Assembly (NCBI GenBank): GCA_964646625.1
Contig: CAZYHC010000001.1
Location: forward strand, 219,360 to 283,359
Direction: 5' to 3'
Length of the DNA: 64,000 nt
From: DAOULT01 sp964646625
GTDB lineage: Bacteria > Chloroflexota > Anaerolineae > CAZYHC01
In this document: positions 58,805 to 64,000 of the stretch, piece by piece
Layout: each line of letters begins with the position of its first letter
Numbering within the stretch: position 1 is the first letter of the stretch
Notes under the pieces: generated by a model
The model's database searches: none
Told to the model about the DNA's origin: nothing
The model's input: only the letters and a program-made list of their open reading frames with translations
Program-made: the position numbers and the translations under genes

Positions 58805-59770
58805 TCAGGCGTATTTGGGCTGTGCTGGAGAGGGACATTTATCAGCAGTCGCGATCTCGACGGGGGTAGAGACTTCGTCCGGGTTCAGGTGTTGCTCGAA
58901 GAAGCCCACCACCCTCTCCAGATAAGCCCGTCGGTTCTGAAAATAGGCTCCCACGTGTTCGGCTCCCTCGGCCAGCCATATCTCTTTGGGCTGTCCGGCT
59001 CGCTGATATAAAGCCTGGCTATGTTTCACCGGGGTCACCTCATCTTCTGTACCGTGGATGAGCAACAAGGGGCGAGGAGCAAGGTGAGCCACGGCCTCGA
59101 CGGGCCTCACCTGGGCGGTGCGGAAGCCGTAACGGACGGCCAGCCAGCAGTCGGCCAGAGCGACAAAAGGCCGGGGCGGCAACCCGCAGGTTTGATAGAA
59201 CCTGATCTCTACAATCTCCCGCAACTCGGCAAAGGGGCTATCGGCCACCACCGCCCTGATAGCCTGATTTTGGGCCGCGGCCATGATAACTACCGCTCCC
59301 CCCATCGAATAACCGAAGGCGCCGATGATGGCCTCGGGCATCCGCCGTCGCACGAACTCCACCGCGGCCAGGAAATCTCCTGTCTCGCGATAACCCACCG
59401 TCAGGGGAGCCAGGTCGCTCTGGCCCTGTCCCCGCAGATCGAAGGCCAGTACGTTAAAACCTCGATGCCACAGAGGACGAGCCAGGCTCAGCAGGTTGGA
59501 CTTTTGTCCATGAAAACCGCTACAGGCGATCATCACCCGTCTGCTCTCTGGCCTGGACATAAACCAGCCGCGCAGGTGAAGGCCATCCTGACTCCTAAAA
59601 GTCACGTCTTCCCAGGGCAGTTCCAGCTCAAAAGGGGTGAAGACGTAGTCATCAGTATAAGAACGCTCCCGAGGGCGGGTCACCCGCCGCACCGTTATGT
59701 AGGCTCCAATGCTCAAAATGATCACGAGACTGAAGCCCAGACTCAAAAATATAATAGCGACGATGCTCAT
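58805..59770 (-). CDS. Membrane-anchored alpha/beta hydrolase
   Basis: This protein has about 321 residues. An N-terminal membrane helix (residues 2-24) anchors a hydrolase domain with GFHGQKSN, DLRGQGQSD, nucleophile GYSMGG (about residue 162), the Asp of HGTEDEVTP and the His of EGAEHVGAY. The arrangement is that of S9-like or BAAT-like hydrolases facing the outside, given the N-terminal anchor. The substrate is unknown. Start 59770 has GAGAGGAACG directly upstream. No promoter was identified in the 135-base space to mtaB. Confidence 0.88.
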   Translation of the reverse strand: MSIVAIIFLSLGFSLVIILSIGAYITVRRVTRPRERSYTDDYVFTPFELELPWEDVTFRSQDGLHLRGWFMSRPESRRVMIACSGFHGQKSNLLSLARPLWHRGFNVLAFDLRGQGQSDLAPLTVGYRETGDFLAAVEFVRRRMPEAIIGAFGYSMGGAVVIMAAAQNQAIRAVVADSPFAELREIVEIRFYQTCGLPPRPFVALADCWLAVRYGFRTAQVRPVEAVAHLAPRPLLLIHGTEDEVTPVKHSQALYQRAGQPKEIWLAEGAEHVGAYFQNRRAYLERVVGFFEQHLNPDEVSTPVEIATADKCPSPAQPKYA

Positions 59771-59905
59771 CGTTCCTCTCCGAACCGTTTGCAATTAAAT
59801 TTTATGTTTAGATGTTAAATGAAGCATCGAGAGGCTAGAGAAGATTTGATAGTCCACTGCTTTGCTGTGGGCTATGAGGTTGGTGCCGGTGAGCACCTTA
59901 CCAAT

Positions 59906-61219
59906 TTAATGATACTCCGCTGCGAAAAAAGTGTCAATAGGAAATTGGTCCTCATCCTCTTGCCCCCGAACTATCTCGCCCTGCATGCCCTTATCGGTCA
60001 GGGCCACCAACCTGGTGGCCGTCAGAGTGTTAGTCAGTTCGGCCTCGCTCCTGGTCTCCACCCGGATGTAATTGTCCGTCAGGCCCAGCCACAGCCCGTC
60101 TCTCCTGCGCTCTTCCCACAGAACGCCCATCTTCCGCCCCAAAAAGTTTTGCCTGAAGGTGGCGGCGTTTCGTTGGGCCACACGCAACATGAGCTGGCTC
60201 CGGTCTCTTACCGTTTCGGGCGGGACCTGGTCGGGCATGGTCGCCGCTGCGGTGCCTGGCCGGGTCGAATACCTGAAGACGTGCAGACGAGCAAAGCCCA
60301 TCTCCTCCACAAAGCGCAGGCTGTGCTCGAACTCCGCTGCCGTTTCTCTTGGAAAACCGACGATAAGGTCCGTGGTCAGGGCCAGGTCGGGTATAGCCTG
60401 GCGGGCAGCCGTCGCCAGGGCCGCAAAATCGGCGGTGGTGTAATGTCGGGCCATGCGTCGCAGGGTGGAGTCGCAGCCGCTCTGGAGAGGCAGATGCAGG
60501 TGACGGCACAGACGGGCATCCTCCCACAGATGCAAATAAGCCGGTTCGAAGTCCCAGGGCTCGATGGAGGATAGACGCAGCCGGGGCACCTCCGCGCGGC
60601 TCAGAATGGTTTCTACCAGAGACCACAAGGTGCCCTGGCTATTGTCACGCCCATAAGCGCCGATGTGAACCCCGGTTAGAACCACCTCCTGGTAGCCGGC
60701 GGCCAGCCTGGCCTCGATCTCGGCCAGAACGTCGGCTTGAGGGCGGCTGCGCTGCCGACCACGGGCTAAGGGGATGAGGCAATAGGCACAGCGATTATCA
60801 CAACCGTCCTGAATCTTGACAAAAGCACGGGTGTGACCGTGAGGAATAGGGATGGAAAACAGGAAATGGGGGCTGCTCAACCCTGCGGCCTGCTCTTCCG
60901 TGCCCAGCACCAACTCGACCAGGCGCTCTTTGTCGCTATTGCCTATTACCTGGTCGGCCCCTTCGATAGCGTTCACCTCGGCGTAACACCCCGTCACCAC
61001 CAGCCGGGCGGAGGGATGGGCACGGCGCAGACGGCGGAGGGCCTGCCGGGATTTACGGGCTGCAACGTGGGTCACGGCGCAGGTGTTGAGCAGACAAAGA
61101 TCGGCCTCCTCGCCCCGACCGACCAATTGACAACCAGCCTGGTTGAAGCGGCGGGCCAGGGTTTCCATCTCACTTTGATTCAATTTACATCCCAGAGATT
61201 CCAGATAAACCCTCATCAT
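59906..61219 (-). CDS. mtaB: tRNA methylthiotransferase MtaB
   Basis: This 437-residue radical-SAM enzyme adds a methylthio group to N6-threonylcarbamoyladenosine 37 of tRNA. The N-terminal domain (UPF0004) has the second cluster Cys at C11, C47 and C78. The radical-SAM cluster is C140, C144, C147 in CDNRCAYC. A C-terminal TRAM-like domain is present (about residues 370-437). Features such as TLGCKVNQ-like SLGCKLNQSE and the overall length fit MtaB rather than MiaB or RimO. Its start lies 15 bases after the stop of the PD40 lipoprotein, so it is probably transcribed with it. Confidence 0.92.
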   Translation of the reverse strand: MMRVYLESLGCKLNQSEMETLARRFNQAGCQLVGRGEEADLCLLNTCAVTHVAARKSRQALRRLRRAHPSARLVVTGCYAEVNAIEGADQVIGNSDKERLVELVLGTEEQAAGLSSPHFLFSIPIPHGHTRAFVKIQDGCDNRCAYCLIPLARGRQRSRPQADVLAEIEARLAAGYQEVVLTGVHIGAYGRDNSQGTLWSLVETILSRAEVPRLRLSSIEPWDFEPAYLHLWEDARLCRHLHLPLQSGCDSTLRRMARHYTTADFAALATAARQAIPDLALTTDLIVGFPRETAAEFEHSLRFVEEMGFARLHVFRYSTRPGTAAATMPDQVPPETVRDRSQLMLRVAQRNAATFRQNFLGRKMGVLWEERRRDGLWLGLTDNYIRVETRSEAELTNTLTATRLVALTDKGMQGEIVRGQEDEDQFPIDTFFAAEYH

Positions 61220-61234
61220 CTACACGTCTATAAT

Positions 61235-62743
61235 TTAAGGAGTGGCCGCCACTTTGGCCCGTCCCCAATCGTCGCCCGCCGGGGAATCGACGAGCTTCTG
61301 GGGATTGCTGCCGTCGGCGTCCATGATCCAGACCCCCCAACCGCCATCGCGCACCGAGCGAAAGACGAGGCGCTCGTTGCCCAGCCAGGCGGGCAGGACG
61401 TCGGGGCCCGGCTCCTTGGTCAACTTGGTACGCCCTGACCCATCGGCGTTGACCACGTAGATATCCCACTGGTCCCTTTTGCCGGAGGCAAAGGCAATTT
61501 TCTGGCCGTCGGGAGACCAGGCCGGTTGTCCGTCATCGGCATCCGTAGTCAGCAAGGTGAGGCCGGTGCCATCAACGTTGGCGGTAAACAAACCGCATCG
61601 AGTGCCCTGACAGGTTTTGTAGATAATGCTTTGACCGTCCGCCGAGAAGGCGGGCTGATCGCCTTTACCGACCGAGGTTCGGGCGCTACTGGCTAGATCG
61701 AAGATAATGATCGATTTACCAAAGGCCAGGAGGACGATACGCTTCCCATCCGGCGACCAACTGTTACAAGCCACCGAGCCCTCGTTCCACGCCAGTTTTT
61801 GATCGCTGCCATCGGCGTTCATGATCCACAAACCGCCGCTGCCTCCTCCCTGCCGCCCCGTCCAACCAGTGAAGGCAATGCGCTGGCCGTCCGCAGAGAA
61901 GGAAGGATCGCTGGCCAGTTCGGCTATCTTGCGCCGCTCGCCGCCGTCGGTGTTCATGAGCCAGATGTTGTAAATCCAGGTCCCGTAACTCGTCACTTCC
62001 GCTTCGGCGTAGGCGATTTTACCGCCGCTGACGGTCATGGGCGTCCCTTCTGGCGAAGGGGAAGCGCTGATGACCGTCTTCTCAGGCAGAGGCGTTTCTA
62101 TCGGCGTGACCTGTGGTGAGGGGAAGACGATGACGGTCGTGGCCCCAGGGGCAGGCGTCTTTGAGGCCGCAGGCGTGGTGGCGGTTGGCGTCTTCTGGGG
62201 GGCGGGCGTGGCGGCTATCGTCTCTTCGGGGACAGGGGCCTTTGTGGGCGGAGAAGGGGGGCCTGTCATCGGCGTTGCCTCAGTTGCGGTGGGGGCTACC
62301 TCGGCCACAGGCGCCTCTTCCACGGTAAAATCGACCGTCTCCACCAATTGGTCGCCGAGATAAATCTCAACCCGGTAATCGCCGGGGAGCCAGTGGTCAT
62401 CACGGGCCGCGTTGAACCCGAGATAGCCTGAACCGCCCTGTTCGACGGCGATGGTGTACTCGTGCACAAGTTCGTCACCGTAAAACCACCTGGCCGTGAC
62501 CTGCGAGCCGGCCTCCAAATTGGAGGCCCGTACCGAGCAGTAAAAGACGTCGGTGGGGGCAAAGGTCTCGGTCGCTTCGGTGGGTTTTTGCCATTCATCA
62601 AGACGCCTGGCCGTCACCACTTCGTCTAGGCTGGGCGATGGGACTGCCGCCTGCCTTACGCCCGGCAGATCACAGGCCAGCAAAAAGACGCCCAGTAAAG
62701 CGAGAGCCAAAATAGCACTCAACCACCATATCCTGCTCCTCAT
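61235..62743 (-). CDS. PD40 (TolB-like) beta-propeller lipoprotein
   Basis: This protein has about 502 residues. The signal peptide ends in a lipobox LLAC (about residue 23), so it is lipid-anchored. A beta-sandwich region follows (SVRASNLEAGSQVTARWFYGDE...GDYRVEIYLGDQLV), of a type that also occurs in the large glycosyltransferases' neighbourhood only loosely. Then comes a long Pro/Thr/Ala linker (about 165-270), and from about 275 a PD40/TolB-like propeller (SPDGQKIAFAS, SADGQRIAFTG). No catalytic site was seen; a binding or scaffold role is likely. Start 62743 has AAGGAGG nine bases upstream. The longer frame contains the upstream palindrome. Confidence 0.87.
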   Translation of the reverse strand: MRSRIWWLSAILALALLGVFLLACDLPGVRQAAVPSPSLDEVVTARRLDEWQKPTEATETFAPTDVFYCSVRASNLEAGSQVTARWFYGDELVHEYTIAVEQGGSGYLGFNAARDDHWLPGDYRVEIYLGDQLVETVDFTVEEAPVAEVAPTATEATPMTGPPSPPTKAPVPEETIAATPAPQKTPTATTPAASKTPAPGATTVIVFPSPQVTPIETPLPEKTVISASPSPEGTPMTVSGGKIAYAEAEVTSYGTWIYNIWLMNTDGGERRKIAELASDPSFSADGQRIAFTGWTGRQGGGSGGLWIMNADGSDQKLAWNEGSVACNSWSPDGKRIVLLAFGKSIIIFDLASSARTSVGKGDQPAFSADGQSIIYKTCQGTRCGLFTANVDGTGLTLLTTDADDGQPAWSPDGQKIAFASGKRDQWDIYVVNADGSGRTKLTKEPGPDVLPAWLGNERLVFRSVRDGGWGVWIMDADGSNPQKLVDSPAGDDWGRAKVAATP

Positions 62744-62764
62744 GTTTTTCCTCCTTACCTCATC

Positions 62765-62797
62765 AGGGGCCTGGCACTTTGGAAGTGCCAGGCATCT
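62765..62797. repeat. Family A palindrome upstream of the PD40 lipoprotein gene
   Basis: AGGGGCCTGGCACTT and AAGTGCCAGGCATCT arms enclose TGG, with two arm changes. It lies between the methyltransferase stop (62800) and the lipoprotein ribosome site. Confidence 0.85.
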
Positions 62798-62799
62798 GG

Positions 62800-63621
62800 C
62801 TATGACTTCTGGAAAATAAAACTGAGCATGAAGCCCACAGATTCCGTTCTTTTCTCCAGGCACTTTAGACCCTGCGCCCTGGCCCATTCATCAACGTCTT
62901 TGAAGGTGTAGAACCTGGCCTGCGGAGCCATAAGCTGGTCGTTGAACAGATTCCAGGCCATCGGCGTGGGTATCCGCCGCGCCGCGCCCAGGATGAGCAA
63001 ATTCCCCAGCAGCAGCGGCAGATAGAACAGCGGGAAGAGGACGTTACGCACTATCCACTCTCCGCCTACGGCCCTCGCCAGACGGCAGGGAGCGCCTAAC
63101 ACGGTGTAGATAATATAGTAAAGACTCAGCTTATTATAGATGGACAGGAAGAGCCTCCCGCCTGGCTTCAGAATCCGGCACAGCTCGGCGAAGGAGCGAT
63201 GAGGGTCGGGGGTCATCTGGATGACGCCGTTGGAGATGACGAAGTCAGTAAACCCGTCCCGAAAAGGCAGGCTCAAATTGCTGCCCTGCACGCTCTGGAC
63301 GCCTTTCTCCTTCGCCCTCTGCGCCGAAACAAGGCTCAGGTCCAGACCGATGGGCGTAACCCCGTAGCGTTTCCTGACCAGCGACGAGATCACCCCCGCC
63401 CCACACCCGACATCGACGACGGTGTCCCCCTCGCTCAACCCGCTCTGGCGCAGGAAGTGGCCCAACAGGGCTTTGTCCATCTTGGTTTTGGCCCGCTCCT
63501 CGGTGTCCAGGTCGAAGTTGTAGCGGTCGTAATGGGTCTGGGTGGCGACCAGGTCCCTTCGATAGATGGCTGGTATCTCTTCCACTTTCAATTCTAAATC
63601 CTCTCTCAATCGGTTGCTCAT
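62800..63621 (-). CDS. SAM-dependent class I methyltransferase with membrane-associated tail
   Basis: This 273-residue protein has the SAM motif VVDVGCGAGVISSL (about residues 68-81), LDLSLVSAQRAKEKG, DFVISNGVIQMTPD and LCRILKPGGRLFLS, all typical of methyltransferase_11. A hydrophobic stretch around residues 200-215 (FPLFYLPLLLGNLLIL) suggests a membrane-contacting lid. The substrate, possibly a lipid or quinone, is unknown. Immediately upstream (63622-63728) is a repeat-like hairpin region and no promoter was read. The stop lies close to a family A palindrome. Confidence 0.88.
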   Translation of the reverse strand: MSNRLREDLELKVEEIPAIYRRDLVATQTHYDRYNFDLDTEERAKTKMDKALLGHFLRQSGLSEGDTVVDVGCGAGVISSLVRKRYGVTPIGLDLSLVSAQRAKEKGVQSVQGSNLSLPFRDGFTDFVISNGVIQMTPDPHRSFAELCRILKPGGRLFLSIYNKLSLYYIIYTVLGAPCRLARAVGGEWIVRNVLFPLFYLPLLLGNLLILGAARRIPTPMAWNLFNDQLMAPQARFYTFKDVDEWARAQGLKCLEKRTESVGFMLSFIFQKS

Positions 63622-63640
63622 GCTCTATACGGCCTCCGGA

Positions 63641-63712
63641 TCGCGGAGAACACGGAGGACGCGGAAGCGGCCCCTGGGTTCCGCGTTTTCCGTTTTTCCG
63701 TAACCTCCGCGA
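63641..63712. repeat. Long imperfect inverted repeat upstream of the methyltransferase gene
   Basis: TCGCGGAG (63641-63648) pairs with CTCCGCGA (63705-63712), and CGCGGAA (63660-63666) with TTCCGCG (63679-63685). The region has a GGACGCGG flavour like family C. Function unknown. Confidence 0.55.
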
Positions 63713-63728
63713 TTCTAAAGTTATCTGC

Positions 63729-63941
63729 TTAACGGACAGCGATATATTCAGCAAAGGTCCTCTGTTCAGGGATGGGCAGTCCATCCTCAAGCAGCCCCTG
63801 CACGTGTATTTCCAGTGCTTCGTGCATGCTCTTTTCCACCTCTTCCAGGGTGGCGCCCGTAGCCACACAGCCGGGCAGATCCGGTGAGTAAGCTGAATAG
63901 TTCCCTTCCGCCTTTTCGATAACTACCAGGAAACGATACAT
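63729..63941 (-). CDS. HicB-type antitoxin
   Basis: This 70-residue protein reads FLVVIEKAEGNYSAYSPDLPGCVATGATLEEVEKSMHEAL, the complete HicB RNase H-like partial fold. It ends in GLPIPEQRT without the usual C-terminal DNA-binding part, as is common in short HicB forms. HicB neutralises the HicA mRNA-interferase. No HicA gene lies downstream in the window; an upstream one would be beyond the right edge. In the 59 bases upstream, one frame reads ...DLPPNELRKY and stops at 63945, three bases before this ATG. That does not look like a HicA end. Confidence 0.85.
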   Translation of the reverse strand: MYRFLVVIEKAEGNYSAYSPDLPGCVATGATLEEVEKSMHEALEIHVQGLLEDGLPIPEQRTFAEYIAVR

Positions 63942-64000
63942 ATATCAGTACTTACGCAGTTCGTTAGGAGGTAGATCAGAGTAGACGAAGGACGCCGAAG
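63942..64000. other. Right-edge sequence, no gene assignable
   Basis: The stretch holds a partial minus-strand frame that ends three bases before hicB, and GACGAAGGACGCCGAAG, which resembles family C. It is too short to name a gene. Confidence 0.3.

Noticed and set aside
63942..64000. End of a HicA toxin gene upstream of HicB
   Set aside because: The only open frame ends in LPPNELRKY, unlike HicA C-termini, and just 17 codons are visible.

Overview
The window looks like one stretch of a draft, probably metagenome-derived, bacterial chromosome of the Chloroflexota (Anaerolineae-like). This placement is an inference. It rests on the gene set: a bacterial XPB helicase, large family-39-type glycosyltransferases with repeated beta-sandwich tails, an FHA/NBR1-Ig protein with Pro-Thr linkers, a kinase-ATPase-TPR regulator, and the moderately high GC. 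A 100-N scaffold gap at 58351-58450 shows it is an assembled scaffold. No phage, IS transposase, CRISPR array or rRNA was found. Many promoters can be read by eye, nearly all TTGNNN-17-TATAAT-like, and they decide several start codons.

Layout. 1-4.8 kb (minus strand): SWIM zinc-finger protein (cut by the edge), XPB-like helicase, and a stand-alone molybdopterin oxidoreductase. 4.9-13.2 kb (plus): three large membrane proteins for surface-glycan or lipid-linked sugar transfer sharing a repeated C-terminal beta-sandwich domain, with a broken DUF2281 antitoxin gene between two of them. 13.3-20.3 kb: a small protein, a PfkB sugar kinase with a URO-D-like protein, an ECF transporter (fused A1A2, S, T), SurE and a DUF364 protein. 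20.5-28 kb: tRNA-Gln, then a DUF58 / BatA-like / large VWA gene series split by a 1.5-kb islet of toxin-antitoxin-type small genes. 28-32.4 kb: CoA-transferase A and B, thiolase and class III aminotransferase, probably one catabolic pathway. 32.4-46 kb: tRNA-Arg, the giant Ser/Thr kinase, an M14-type deacylase facing an ATP-grasp-like protein, TruD, an M20 peptidase, a secreted S9 peptidase, tRNA-Pro, a DUF4870-like protein and MazG. 46-53.4 kb: FHA/NBR1-Ig protein, alpha/beta hydrolase, dihydrolipoamide dehydrogenase, phosphoesterase, and a minus-strand operon of ribosomal protein L9, a Cys-pair protein and a fold-type-II PLP enzyme. 53.6-58.5 kb: 2TM protein, secreted 5'-nucleotidase-like enzyme, and a multiheme P460/cytochrome c protein interrupted by the gap. 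58.6-64 kb: a gene remnant, an alpha/beta hydrolase, MtaB, a PD40 lipoprotein, a methyltransferase and a HicB antitoxin.

The most unusual structure is not a single gene but two families of short dispersed palindromes. Family A has 15-bp arms AGGTGCCTGGCACTT and is usually 33 nt long. Family B has a GTAGTRACGACTT arm. Both occur between genes and also inside the membrane glycosyltransferase genes. Because 33 nt is eleven codons, family A inserts in frame and supplies protein sequence; in one copy it forms a loop of the repeated beta-sandwich domain. The second notable item is the protein with two P460 domains and repeated monoheme domains. Its N gap is flanked by an exact 55-nt duplication and has an impossible length for the reading frame, so it is probably an assembly artefact at a 201-bp tandem repeat.
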